From an uncultured Muribaculaceae bacterium (lineage in GTDB: Bacteria; Bacteroidota; Bacteroidia; Bacteroidales; Muribaculaceae), in assembly GCA_947632485.1 (NCBI GenBank), contig CANRPJ010000019.1:1-54185 (forward strand): 54,185 nucleotides of DNA, given 5' to 3'. Positions 26,145-35,793 of this stretch are shown one piece after another. The notes below the pieces were generated by a model. It worked only from the letters and a program-made list of their open reading frames with translations, ran no database searches and was not told where the DNA came from. The stretch's first letter is position 1; each line of letters begins with the position of its first letter. Position numbers and translations under genes: made by a program.

Positions 26145-28571
26145 TTATTCTACGCTCCATTCGTAGAGACCGCAGGCCATTTCGGCAGGCTGATCTACCT
26201 CGAGGCGGAGCGCCGAGGTCTTCACGGGAGTGAAGTTCACGGTATTGCCGTAGCCTTTCTCCAGGCCGTAGTTGTCGGGATTCTCTACAGGTTTCCAGTT
26301 TCCATTGTCGTCCTTATAGAGGAGACGCCATGCGGTCGGTACGCGTACGCTGCCCCAAGGCGCGTCATCATACCAATAGATCGTAGAGCGCGAAACGGTA
26401 GTTGGCTCTGCAAACTCGTAAGCGATCCATTCCGTGCCTCCCTGCTTGGGCCACCAGTGATAGTAGGGCATCGTATTGTCTTCCGGATTCTTCGGAGCGA
26501 GACGGTCGTTGACAGCGGTTATTGACTTAACCATGTGGGAACCGCTGACCTTGCTTTCCGAAGCTACTGTCGGAGCCGGCACGGGGCGCGAAGCCGAAGG
26601 TTCCTGAGGCAGCCATACCGACATCTCGCCTGAACCACGGTGCGCCCATGCATAGTAGGGTATGAGGGTGAGGCTTACGTCTTTCGGAGCGAGCTTGCCA
26701 TTGTCGTCGTATTCGAGGAGCTGAGCCTCGGTAACCAGTTCGGTAATCGGGTAGCTTACCTTGGAATCGGTCGGAGTGAGCTTGCTCTCCTTTACCTGGA
26801 AGGTCGGGTGCTGGTTCATGAAGACGCTGAGCACGTCGAAATCGTTGTCGGGCCATTCAGCGCAATATACGATCGGACCTCTCTCTACAGCCACGCGGCC
26901 ACGGTCGGCCTCAACAGCAGGATTTGCCTTTACCGTGCGAGGCTCCATATCGAAGGCGATCTCTATCTTGTCGCCTTTCTTCCATGCGCGGTTTATGGTG
27001 AAATAGCCTTTCTCAAGCTTTGACTCTACGGGCTGGCCATTGACCTTTACGCTATATCCGGGGTGCTTGCGGTCGCTGTAGGAATAGAGATCGGAGGGCA
27101 CGGGTTTATTCTGCACCCAGCCGGGGATACGCAGTTTCAGGTCGAAGGCACCGGCCTTATTCTGGTCGACAGTTATGTTGATATCTCCGTTCCAGGGATA
27201 ACCGGTCTGCTGCGAGAGCACTACCTTCTTGCCGTTAACGTCGAGATCAGCGGTGTTCGACATATAGAGGTTTACATACACGTCGTCACCTTCCACACCG
27301 TAGATATATCCGGGTACGGAGGGAATGAAGCGGCAGATATTAGAGGGGCAGCAGGCGCAGCCGAACCAGGCTTGACGCTGATGCTGACCGATGCTCTCAA
27401 GCGGGTTGGGATAGAAGAAGCCGCCGCCATCGAGCGATACTCCGGAGATGAGGCCATTATAGAGCGTGCGCTCCAGCACATCGTAATATTTAGCATCTCC
27501 GTGGAGCAGGAAGAGACGGTAGTTCACATATACGTTGCCGATAGCCGCACAGGTCTCGCAATAGGCCGACATATTGGGCAACTGATAGTTTTTGCCGAAT
27601 GCCTCGCCCATATTCGTGGCTCCTACGCCTCCGGTGATATAGAGCTTTTTTCCTGCGATATTGTCCCAGATATTGTCGATAGCCTTGATATAGGCGCTGT
27701 CGCCGGTAAGGGCAGCCACATCGGCCATGCCGGAATACATATAGCCGGCGCGCACGGCGTGACCCACGGCTTCGTCTTGCTCGATCACCGGCTTATGAGC
27801 CTGACTGTATTCATCAGTGCGCGAAGTCTTTCCGCGCATATCGAGGAAGAACTTCGCCTGATCGAGGTATTTCTTGTCTCCGGTCACGAGGTAGAGCTTC
27901 GCGAGCGCCATCTCGGCAATCTGATGGCCGGGCACGCGCACCGTCTGACCCGGATTGGGGCCGATTTCGCGGCATACGCAGTCGGCATACCTGATTGCGA
28001 TATCAAGGAAATTACGCTGTCCCGTAGCCTGATAGTGGGCTATAGCTCCTTCAACCATGTGGCCGAGGTTATAGAACTCGTGGCTGAGGTCTTCTACGAG
28101 CTCCCAGCGCTTGGTGCCTGCCCATTCGTGGGGATGCTTGGGGTTGGCGGTTCTGGCGGTATAGAGGTATCCGTCAGGTTCCTGTGCTGCGGCTACGATT
28201 ACGAGCACACTGTCGATATAATGCTTCAGGCGCTCGTCGGGGTAAGTCTGTAGCAGATAGCTCGCTCCCTCGATAGTCTTGTAGACATCGGTGTCATCAA
28301 AGGCGAGACCGCCGATGGTGATAGTGTCGCTCGGGTGAGCGGCATTCTCGAAATTCTTGTAGCGGCCGGTCTCCTCGCATTTGCTGAATGCGAGCGGGAT
28401 AGTCACTTCGCGGCTGGCCTTGAGGCGCTGGCCCCAGAAATCGTCGGTCACCTTTACCTTGGTGAAAGGCACCGGGTTGATCGGATAGCCGCCTGAGTTG
28501 TTATTCTTCTTTTCAGCTCCGGCCCCGAAGGCGATACCCAGAAGCAGAGCGGCGGTGAGAAATTGTTTCAT
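26145..28571 (-). CDS. GH127 beta-L-arabinofuranosidase, copy A
   Basis: An 808-residue secreted enzyme of the DUF1680/GH127 type. The frame opens at 28706, but the ATG at 28571 gives a signal peptide (MKQFLTAALLLGIAFGAGA) and avoids overlap with the upstream GH43. The zinc and catalytic cysteine motifs of characterised GH127 enzymes are intact: CETC with Glu339 and Cys341, and CACC with Cys405, Cys407 and Cys408. The known enzyme HypBA1 releases L-arabinose from beta-arabinooligosaccharides of hydroxyproline-rich proteins. The C-terminal 130 residues (HYWWPKQGGTEWIAYEF onward) form a discoidin-like beta-sandwich, likely sugar-binding. Confidence 0.92.
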   Translation of the reverse strand: MKQFLTAALLLGIAFGAGAEKKNNNSGGYPINPVPFTKVKVTDDFWGQRLKASREVTIPLAFSKCEETGRYKNFENAAHPSDTITIGGLAFDDTDVYKTIEGASYLLQTYPDERLKHYIDSVLVIVAAAQEPDGYLYTARTANPKHPHEWAGTKRWELVEDLSHEFYNLGHMVEGAIAHYQATGQRNFLDIAIRYADCVCREIGPNPGQTVRVPGHQIAEMALAKLYLVTGDKKYLDQAKFFLDMRGKTSRTDEYSQAHKPVIEQDEAVGHAVRAGYMYSGMADVAALTGDSAYIKAIDNIWDNIAGKKLYITGGVGATNMGEAFGKNYQLPNMSAYCETCAAIGNVYVNYRLFLLHGDAKYYDVLERTLYNGLISGVSLDGGGFFYPNPLESIGQHQRQAWFGCACCPSNICRFIPSVPGYIYGVEGDDVYVNLYMSNTADLDVNGKKVVLSQQTGYPWNGDINITVDQNKAGAFDLKLRIPGWVQNKPVPSDLYSYSDRKHPGYSVKVNGQPVESKLEKGYFTINRAWKKGDKIEIAFDMEPRTVKANPAVEADRGRVAVERGPIVYCAEWPDNDFDVLSVFMNQHPTFQVKESKLTPTDSKVSYPITELVTEAQLLEYDDNGKLAPKDVSLTLIPYYAWAHRGSGEMSVWLPQEPSASRPVPAPTVASESKVSGSHMVKSITAVNDRLAPKNPEDNTMPYYHWWPKQGGTEWIAYEFAEPTTVSRSTIYWYDDAPWGSVRVPTAWRLLYKDDNGNWKPVENPDNYGLEKGYGNTVNFTPVKTSALRLEVDQPAEMACGLYEWSVE

Positions 28572-28596
28572 ATAGGTTAGTCCGTTATTTGGTTTT

Positions 28597-31026
28597 TCAG
28601 TTATTATTTTCTTTGTGGAGAGGAAGATATTCATCGTAGATGGTAAGTCGTTGAAGCAGTCCCGTAAAAGGCCACTCTCCTTCGGCATTACGACCGAGAG
28701 TAGCAAACTGTGAAGGCTTCACTACAAGCTGGATATCTTTCTCGCTCACTAATTTTCCATTGATATAGACCCGCTCCATGCGCCCGTCGAAGCTCACGTA
28801 GAGGTGTTGCGGCTGGCCTGCAAGATCGGCTACGGCGGCCCAGCCGGCATCTTCATACCAGCCGTAGTGCTGCATCACGCCGCCACGGGGTTCTGTGCCA
28901 TTGACTACCATGATTTTCTCCAGCTCGTCGTGGCTTGAAGTGAAATCGGCGATACATTCGTTTTCGGCGATTGAATCATTGATGAAGACCGCGTCGATGG
29001 TAAACGGGGTGTTGTCACGCAGAGTAGCCGGCATGGCGAAGTTGCTCCGGTAGACCTCCTTACCAGTGAACCGCAGACCTTTGAGTCCGGCAGCCTGATC
29101 AATAAGTCCGGCTGTGTCGATTGCTTCGAAAGCTCCTCCGAGCAAGCCGAGATTCTTTATTGACGTAACCGTATCGCCCACGTTCATCTGGCTGAAATCG
29201 AGGTCGATAATTTTTCCTATCGACGCTTTAGGCGCTGGCTCGAGTCGCACAATATCGGATTGGGAATCCCAGTCAAGCTCCGGCTGCATGAGCCGGCGGT
29301 TATGGTAGTGGAGATTAGTGAGGGTGAGAGGTTCGCTGCCGCTTTCTATCACGATAGCACCATCTCCAATGAGATTATCTGTGGCCATAGCTTGCCATTT
29401 TCCATCTTTCCAGACCTGAGCCGTAAGGGTGCGGTCATCGGATCGGTATATCAGGGGATTCCGCAGTGCGAGCCGCGAATAGGGGGCAAGCTCCACACCC
29501 TCTTTTCCGGCATGACGCACGGTGCGGGCTGATCCGGTTTCGAGTTCGAAGGCTCCTCCGAGCATGCCTTCATTGTTATGCCATTTCCGGACATTGAAAT
29601 CGGCTGCCGTGACTCCTACCCACTGCTGAGGGAAGGACGTTTCCCACTCGGGATAAACCTTCACATTCCATAAGGCTCCTCCAAAACCGCGCTTCTGGTT
29701 GCCAGTAAAGGTGATACGCACGTAGCGGGCTTTTTCGTTGCCGAAATCGATGAGCGGGGAGCCGGCAAGGCGGTTGTCGGTCTTATCTGCAAAAAGCCTC
29801 CAGTCCTTACCATTGTCGGAAACCTCAATCAGGTACTGATAAAACTGAGTGCCATATTCCGGCTGGATCAGCACTGTCTTGATAGGTTGCTCTTTCTCAA
29901 GATCGATTTCGAGCCATTCCTGCCCGAATCCTGCCGGGCGCCAGAGGGTACCATTATTATTGTCAACGGCATATTCCGGTCTGAAATCATCATCGTAGGC
30001 GGAAGATGCCTTAACCGGTTTTCCAAAAGCGAGATCAGCAGATTTCACTACCGAAGGCTTAAGGGCTCCGATGCCATCGTGAGAGGCTTGGATCGGCTTA
30101 ATGCTTCCATCGGGGGCGAACTCCAGTCGGTCAACAGCTACCTGTCGATGGAACCCTCGGTTAGAGTGAGGGTTGTCGTGACGATGGTAAACTATATAGT
30201 AATTATCGCCTTCCTGCAATACGCTGTGATGCCCCGGGCCATGAATCGTGCCATCGCTACTGGTAGATAGTATGCAACCGCGGTAGGTGTAGGGACCCAT
30301 AGGATTGTCGGCGGTGGCATATTGCACCCGATAGCTTTCATCTTCGCAATGACCGGAGGAATACATCATATAGTAGACCCCATTGCGCTTCAATACGAAT
30401 GGCGCTTCAAAGAAATCGGTGGCCTGTGTGTTGGGAATAATCTGCTTTGCTTCAAAAGATTTGAGATCCGGCGAAAGCTTTCCAACTCCCGCTCCGAAAT
30501 CTTTATAGATTCCCCATGTGCCCCAATAAAGATAGATTGAACCGTCATCATCGATGAAGGTCTGGCCATCAAGGGTAATAACATTATGCACAAAACGATC
30601 TGGTACGAGCACAGCCTCGCTCTCACCGAGCACATTATGCCAGGGGCCTCTGGGAGTATCGCTGACACCGAGATGCAGAGTGCAAGGCTGGCAATAAAGC
30701 AGATAATACTTGCCGTCGTTGGGATTCTGCATCACATCGGGAGCCCATATCCAATGGCTGTCGGGCCAATTCATGGGCATAAGAGTCCAGTTTACGAAAT
30801 CCTTGCTTGTCCAGAGCTGCGCCGGCCCGAATCCGGCCCCAGAGCCGTCGGTAGTAGCGTAGACATAATAGTCATCGCCAAACTTCTTCACCGTAGGGTC
30901 GGCGAAATAGCCTGGCAACAGCGGATTGCCCGCAGCAGGGGAGTTATAGGCTTTCTGAGCCCATAACCCCCCTGCGCTTATTAGAAGGCACGCGAGTGCT
31001 GTAAACTTTCTGATCTTTCTGTGCAT
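28597..31026 (-). CDS. GH43 glycosidase with discoidin and LamG-like domains
   Basis: An 809-residue secreted enzyme (signal peptide ending LWAQ). The N-terminal five-bladed GH43 domain (about residues 35-320) has the catalytic triad positions: Asp43 in YFADPT, Asp159-161 in FIDDDGS, and Glu207 in DFFEAPF. A discoidin/F5-8C domain (about 330-465) follows, with VKASSAYDD, EWLEIDLEKEQPIKTVLI and YVRITFTG. The C-terminal half has a LamG/concanavalin-like end (HLYVSFDGRMERVYINGKLV). GH43 members act on alpha-L-arabinans or xylosides; the operon favours alpha-L-arabinofuranosidase action. It starts 3 bp after the GH97 gene ends. Confidence 0.92.
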   Translation of the reverse strand: MHRKIRKFTALACLLISAGGLWAQKAYNSPAAGNPLLPGYFADPTVKKFGDDYYVYATTDGSGAGFGPAQLWTSKDFVNWTLMPMNWPDSHWIWAPDVMQNPNDGKYYLLYCQPCTLHLGVSDTPRGPWHNVLGESEAVLVPDRFVHNVITLDGQTFIDDDGSIYLYWGTWGIYKDFGAGVGKLSPDLKSFEAKQIIPNTQATDFFEAPFVLKRNGVYYMMYSSGHCEDESYRVQYATADNPMGPYTYRGCILSTSSDGTIHGPGHHSVLQEGDNYYIVYHRHDNPHSNRGFHRQVAVDRLEFAPDGSIKPIQASHDGIGALKPSVVKSADLAFGKPVKASSAYDDDFRPEYAVDNNNGTLWRPAGFGQEWLEIDLEKEQPIKTVLIQPEYGTQFYQYLIEVSDNGKDWRLFADKTDNRLAGSPLIDFGNEKARYVRITFTGNQKRGFGGALWNVKVYPEWETSFPQQWVGVTAADFNVRKWHNNEGMLGGAFELETGSARTVRHAGKEGVELAPYSRLALRNPLIYRSDDRTLTAQVWKDGKWQAMATDNLIGDGAIVIESGSEPLTLTNLHYHNRRLMQPELDWDSQSDIVRLEPAPKASIGKIIDLDFSQMNVGDTVTSIKNLGLLGGAFEAIDTAGLIDQAAGLKGLRFTGKEVYRSNFAMPATLRDNTPFTIDAVFINDSIAENECIADFTSSHDELEKIMVVNGTEPRGGVMQHYGWYEDAGWAAVADLAGQPQHLYVSFDGRMERVYINGKLVSEKDIQLVVKPSQFATLGRNAEGEWPFTGLLQRLTIYDEYLPLHKENNN

Positions 31027-31029
31027 GAA

Positions 31030-33012
31030 TTAATTAGCGGGTGAAAGCATAATCGCGAAGCCTCCACCGGGAGCCATGTGAATGTCAAGCTTATCGGCTG
31101 AGGTCACGTTTTTCTCGCTCAACTTGAAGTCTTCAGCGTTTTTGGAGGCGTTGATGCCGTCGGTCACGATCGTAGCCTTATAGGTTTTGCCAGCGGGCAG
31201 GAAGGAGAAATCTACCTTCACGTCGCGGGCGTCCCAGTTAGTAAGACCTCCTACGCCGTAGAGCCCGTCGGGATATTCGCGCACGGTCACGATATATTCG
31301 CCGAGCTTACCGCTCTGGATCTCGGTATTATTGGTCACAACAGGTACCGAGGCGAGGAAGCTCGTGTATTCAGGTTCAGCCTCATAGGAGGTCGGAGTGT
31401 CAGCGAGCATAGTCAGCGGCGAGTCGTGAACGATATATGAAGCGGCCTGATGAGCTCTTGTGCCCATGCTTATAGGCTGGGTATAGATTGCTTTCCAGGT
31501 TTTAGGAGTACCGTTGCGCATAGCTCCGGGGGTATAGTCGAGCGGGCCTGCCATCATGCGGATATAAGGCATGGTCACATCGTAGAGCGGGAAATCGGTC
31601 TTCGGGTCAGCCCATTTCACCTCTTCCATACCGAACACAGCCTCTACATTCATGATATTTGGGTAGGTGCGGTTGAAGCCCGTGGGCTTGTAGAAGCCGT
31701 GGTAGTCGAGAGTGAGATTATGGCGTGCAGCTCCTTCGGCAATACGGTAAGCCATCTCTACAGCCTCCTGGTCGTCGCGGTCAAGGAAATCGACCTTAAA
31801 GCCTTTGATTCCCATGTCGGAATATTTTTTGCAGGCCTCTTCAAGCTGGTCGTCGAGCACATTGAACACCGTCCAGAGGATAATGTCGACGCCCTTGCTC
31901 TTTCCATAAGCCACGAGCTCCTCAAGATTGAGTTCCGGAATTACGGTCAGCATATCGCCCTTGCCCGGATCGTACCAGCCTTCATCGAGGATAATATATT
32001 CAAGACCATTCTTTGCGGCGAAGTCGATATAATATTTGTAGGTAGGCATATTGATGCCGCTCTCGAAGTCGACTCCCTTCACATTCCAGGCATTCCACCA
32101 GTCCCATGCCACCTTACCGGGCTTGATCCATGAGGTGTCGCCGATACGGTTAGGAGATGCAAGCGCATAAACGAGATTGTTTACGGGCATTTTTGTGTCC
32201 TGGTCTGTAATTGCGAGTATGCGCCAGGGGAAAGTGCGGTTGCCGTCGACCTTCGCTATATAGTTCTCACGGCCGCGCACGTGACGCTGCTGACGCCATT
32301 TGGACTGCTCGAATTTGTTGGGTCTCTGGGCAAACACTCCCTTAAGGCCTCCCTTGCCGGCTTTCACGAACATGCCGGGATAAGCCTCGAGGTCGCTCTC
32401 AAGCACTGTAGCCTTTACGTTGCCAAGATCAATTGTGGCGGGGAGAAACACCAGCTTATCCTGAGCCTTTGAGAGGGGTGTATGGTCATAGAAATTCTGG
32501 AAGGCCATAGCCAGCTGATCCTCATTGTTGGTAGTGTAGGCGAACCATGCTTCGGGATCACCAGCGAAATTGTAGGCTGCCGTCTCGTCTTTTACAACCA
32601 CGGGTTTCTTGCCGGCGTAGTTGAAGCGGTAAGCTACTCCATCATCGAATACGCGGAACGTGATGCTCCAGCCGTTGGGGAGTTTGCCGGTCACTTCATT
32701 GTAGGTCACATCGAATTCCTTGAAGCGGTAAAGCTGCGCATCAATATGCTCTTTTTCAGTCTTTACTTTTGAGAAAGAAGCGTTTGGCCCGATTGTGGTG
32801 CCATCGGTCAGCGTCAGCTCTATAGGTGAGTTGGCAAGAATCTGCTTGCCGTCGTAAGCCACTGTGTAGCTGAGCGCCTGTTTAGTACCTTCAATGTCGA
32901 CCCGAATGTGTCCGTCGGGCGATGTCACAACGGTGTTGTTGGCGGCTGCAGGAAGCGCAGCGCCGAAGAGCAGGCAAGCTGCTGCCGAAGTAAGAATTCG
33001 ATTAGATATCAT
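31030..33012 (-). CDS. GH97 glycosidase, probably retaining type
   Basis: A 660-residue secreted GH97 enzyme (signal peptide ending PAAAN). An N-terminal beta-sandwich precedes the barrel: VAWDWWNAWNVKGVDF, LEYIILDEGWYDP and GIKGFKVDFLDRDDQ. The Asp407 in KVDFLD marks the retaining branch, where this residue is the nucleophile; inverting members such as SusB lack it. The acid/base Glu is probably in NVEAVFGMEE (residues 454-464). Retaining GH97 enzymes are alpha-galactosidases or beta-L-arabinopyranosidases, and the operon makes the latter attractive. It is the first gene of the eight-gene operon. Confidence 0.92.
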   Translation of the reverse strand: MISNRILTSAAACLLFGAALPAAANNTVVTSPDGHIRVDIEGTKQALSYTVAYDGKQILANSPIELTLTDGTTIGPNASFSKVKTEKEHIDAQLYRFKEFDVTYNEVTGKLPNGWSITFRVFDDGVAYRFNYAGKKPVVVKDETAAYNFAGDPEAWFAYTTNNEDQLAMAFQNFYDHTPLSKAQDKLVFLPATIDLGNVKATVLESDLEAYPGMFVKAGKGGLKGVFAQRPNKFEQSKWRQQRHVRGRENYIAKVDGNRTFPWRILAITDQDTKMPVNNLVYALASPNRIGDTSWIKPGKVAWDWWNAWNVKGVDFESGINMPTYKYYIDFAAKNGLEYIILDEGWYDPGKGDMLTVIPELNLEELVAYGKSKGVDIILWTVFNVLDDQLEEACKKYSDMGIKGFKVDFLDRDDQEAVEMAYRIAEGAARHNLTLDYHGFYKPTGFNRTYPNIMNVEAVFGMEEVKWADPKTDFPLYDVTMPYIRMMAGPLDYTPGAMRNGTPKTWKAIYTQPISMGTRAHQAASYIVHDSPLTMLADTPTSYEAEPEYTSFLASVPVVTNNTEIQSGKLGEYIVTVREYPDGLYGVGGLTNWDARDVKVDFSFLPAGKTYKATIVTDGINASKNAEDFKLSEKNVTSADKLDIHMAPGGGFAIMLSPAN

Positions 33013-33307
33013 AATTGTCTAAAAATTTTCGTTTCTGTCAGGTTATAAACTTGTCAGCACGCGCCCTGAGGCGCATATTGAGGCAAAGTTAACTCCAAAA
33101 TGAGAGATTTCCAAGTGTTGGTGCCAGAATGTGCGTTTTTAGTCTGATGATGTGGTGCTTTGAAGCGAAATAGTATGAAAAAATGTCAAAAATTGTGCCA
33201 AAGGCTGATTTGCAACGGAAATGAGAATATTTTTCATTAACTTCGCTCTCTGATAGCGTAACGGCTACTCGGATTGATAATAATACAACAAATAAACGCT
33301 TATATTA
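33013..33307. other. Divergent regulatory region between the arabinose operons
   Basis: These 295 bp separate the GH97 operon (minus) from the second GH127 operon (plus). The DNA is AT-rich and holds one good minus-strand -7 box. On the plus strand TAACTTCG (33238-33245) is a near-match, but the nearest TTTG (33209-33212) is 25 bp away, too far for a normal promoter. No regulator gene or clear operator palindrome is visible. Confidence 0.5.
33084..33115 (-). promoter_or_regulatory. Probable promoter of the arabinose operon
   Basis: TAACTTTG (33084-33091, minus strand) is a perfect -7 box. A weak -33 element, CTTG (33112-33115), is 20 bp upstream. The leader to GH97 would be about 65 nt. Confidence 0.5.
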
Positions 33308-35761
33308 ATGAAAAGAAGAAATTATGCGGTTCTTTCTGCGTCGTTGGCTTTAATGGGGTTATGCTCCTGCCATTCGTCGGGAAGCTCAAATGAACCCATA
33401 GAGGAGGTGGATTTTACCCATGTAAGCTTAGATGACCAGTTTTGGGCTCCAAGAATTGAGATAAATCGCACGGTGACCATTCCAGCCGCCTTCGGAGAAT
33501 GTGAGAAAAACGGCAGGTTCGATAATTTCGCCATAGCAGGCGGCCTTATGAAAGGCGAGCATCGCGGTGATTTCTCATTTGACGATACCGATCCATATAA
33601 AGTGATAGAAGGAGCATCTTTCTCTCTCGCAGTGAAATATGATCCTCAGCTTGATGCCTATCTTGACTCAGTGATTAATATTATCGCTGCTGCTCAGGAG
33701 CCTGACGGGTATCTCACTACATGCGTGACCAATAAATGCGAGCGCCTGTCGGGCTGGTGGGGTAAGAGCAAATGGGAGAAAATCAATAGCCATGAGCTCT
33801 ATAATTCAGGTCACCTCATCGAGGCCGCAGTGGCTCACTATAAGGCTACCGGCAAGCGCACTCTTCTCGATGTGGCGATAAAGAATGCAGACCTCGTATG
33901 CAAGACTTTCGGACCGGAGGAGGGACAGATTCACCGACCCTCGGGCCACCCGATAGCTGAGATGGCTCTGGCGAAACTTTATAAAGTAACGGGCGATGAG
34001 AAGTATCTAAAAACAGCCAAATACTTTGTAGAGGAAACAGGCCGGGGCACTGATGGCCATAAGCTTAGCGAGTACAGTCAGGACCACAAGCCGATTCTGG
34101 ATCAGGAAGAGATAGTAGGTCATGCAGTGAGGGCAGGTTATCTCTATTCCGGAGTGGCTGATGTAGCTGCGCTGACTAATGATAAGGAATATTTCGATGC
34201 TCTGACGAGGATCTGGAATAATATGGCTTCCCGTAAGCTCTATATTACCGGCGGAATCGGGTCGCGCGCTCAGGGTGAGGGATTTGGTCCTGACTATGAG
34301 CTGCATAACCACACCGACTATTGCGAGACCTGCGCATCGATCTCCAACGTGTACTGGAACTACCGAATGTTTCTGGCTACGGGCGATTCAAAATATATCG
34401 ATGTGCTGGAGCGAGCTCTCTACAACGGCGTGCCTTCAGGCGTTTCGCTAAGCGGTGACAAATTCTTCTACGATAATCCTCTTGAGTCGATGGGCGAGCA
34501 TGAGCGCGAGCGCTGGTTCGGCTGTGCATGCTGCCCGGGTAATGTGACTCGGTTCATGGCTTCAGTTCCTCATTATATGTATGCCACTCAGGGTGATGAT
34601 ATTTTCGTGAACCTCTACATTCAAGGAAATGCAGAAATTCCTTTGGAGGGCGATACGGTGAATATCCGCCAGGAGAGCAACTATCCCTGGGACGGTCTTG
34701 TGAAACTGACTGTGAATCCGGAAAAGGAGAAGGATTTCGCTCTTCGTCTGAGAATTCCGGGTTGGGCTCAGAATAGCCCTGTGCCTACAGATCTCTATTC
34801 CTTCGTAGATAAGCCGGAGACTTATAAGCTGAAGGTGAACGGTAAGGAGATGAAGCCGAAGATGGAAAACGGCTACGCAGTAGTAGACCGCGACTGGAAG
34901 AAGGGTGATGTAGTGGAACTCGAGCTTCCGATGCAGATTCGGCAGATCCGGGCTAATGAGAAGGTAGAAGATGACCGCGGCAAGCTGGCGATGCAGAGGG
35001 GTCCTATAGTGTATTGCCTTGAAGGTCAGGATCAGGCCGGTAATGAGGTATTCAATAAGTATATCCCAGAGGGAGAGGCGATGTCGTGGAGCTATCAGCC
35101 GGCTTTACTGGGCGGCGTAGGAACCATTAAGGGTGCTGCTAAACAGGTAAATGCCGATGGCTCCCAGACAGATGTTGACTTCACAGCAATACCTTATTGC
35201 ACCTGGAATAACCGCGGGCGCGATCAGATGGCAGTGTGGATTCCTGAGTCGGCTGAGGGTGTACGCGTTGTGCCTGCACCGACCATAGCCTCACAGGCTG
35301 AGATGTATCAGGAGCCGACGGAGGTTACCACCGATGTGCCGGCTGCGACCTCGAATCTTCAGGAAGCCTGGGGCTATAATGACCAGTGGGAGCCTAAATC
35401 AAGTTCTGATACCTCGAAACCGTATCACTACTGGTGGCTCCGCGAAGGCAGCGAGGAGAATGTATGCTACCGGTTCAAGAATCCTGAGAAGATAGGTAGT
35501 GTCGAGGTTTACTGGCTTGATTTTGATCATTACGACGGTAATTTCCGCGTGCCGGAGTCTTGGAAGCTTTATTACAAGGATATGGCAACCGGGCGCTGGA
35601 AAGAGGTGAACGCAACAACGCCTTATGGCACGGATAAAGACCGTTACAATGTGTTGCAGTTTGAGCCGGTGACTACTACCGATCTGAAGATTGTGGCCAA
35701 ACTCCAGAAGGGCGAAAGCGGAGGAGTGATAGAATGGAAAGTGAACCCCGCTTCCAATTAA
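33308..35761 (+). CDS. GH127 beta-L-arabinofuranosidase, copy B (lipoprotein)
   Basis: An 817-residue paralogue of the GH127 at 26145-28571, with the same architecture and C-terminal discoidin-like module. It differs in having a lipoprotein signal (lipobox LCSC, Cys21), which would tether it to a membrane, whereas copy A has a plain signal peptide. Catalytic motifs are conserved: CETC with Glu340 and Cys342, and CACC with Cys406, Cys408 and Cys409. It is the first gene of a plus-strand operon, 32 bp before the first metallopeptidase-like gene. The different localisation suggests sequential surface and periplasmic steps. Confidence 0.92.
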   Translation: MKRRNYAVLSASLALMGLCSCHSSGSSNEPIEEVDFTHVSLDDQFWAPRIEINRTVTIPAAFGECEKNGRFDNFAIAGGLMKGEHRGDFSFDDTDPYKVIEGASFSLAVKYDPQLDAYLDSVINIIAAAQEPDGYLTTCVTNKCERLSGWWGKSKWEKINSHELYNSGHLIEAAVAHYKATGKRTLLDVAIKNADLVCKTFGPEEGQIHRPSGHPIAEMALAKLYKVTGDEKYLKTAKYFVEETGRGTDGHKLSEYSQDHKPILDQEEIVGHAVRAGYLYSGVADVAALTNDKEYFDALTRIWNNMASRKLYITGGIGSRAQGEGFGPDYELHNHTDYCETCASISNVYWNYRMFLATGDSKYIDVLERALYNGVPSGVSLSGDKFFYDNPLESMGEHERERWFGCACCPGNVTRFMASVPHYMYATQGDDIFVNLYIQGNAEIPLEGDTVNIRQESNYPWDGLVKLTVNPEKEKDFALRLRIPGWAQNSPVPTDLYSFVDKPETYKLKVNGKEMKPKMENGYAVVDRDWKKGDVVELELPMQIRQIRANEKVEDDRGKLAMQRGPIVYCLEGQDQAGNEVFNKYIPEGEAMSWSYQPALLGGVGTIKGAAKQVNADGSQTDVDFTAIPYCTWNNRGRDQMAVWIPESAEGVRVVPAPTIASQAEMYQEPTEVTTDVPAATSNLQEAWGYNDQWEPKSSSDTSKPYHYWWLREGSEENVCYRFKNPEKIGSVEVYWLDFDHYDGNFRVPESWKLYYKDMATGRWKEVNATTPYGTDKDRYNVLQFEPVTTTDLKIVAKLQKGESGGVIEWKVNPASN

Positions 35762-35793
35762 GAGATTAAGAGAACAAAAACCTAACTAAAGAT

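Noticed and set aside
27063..28253. A 396-residue plus-strand open frame inside the GH127 gene
   Set aside because: Antisense shadow of a clear GH127 enzyme; no recognisable motif.
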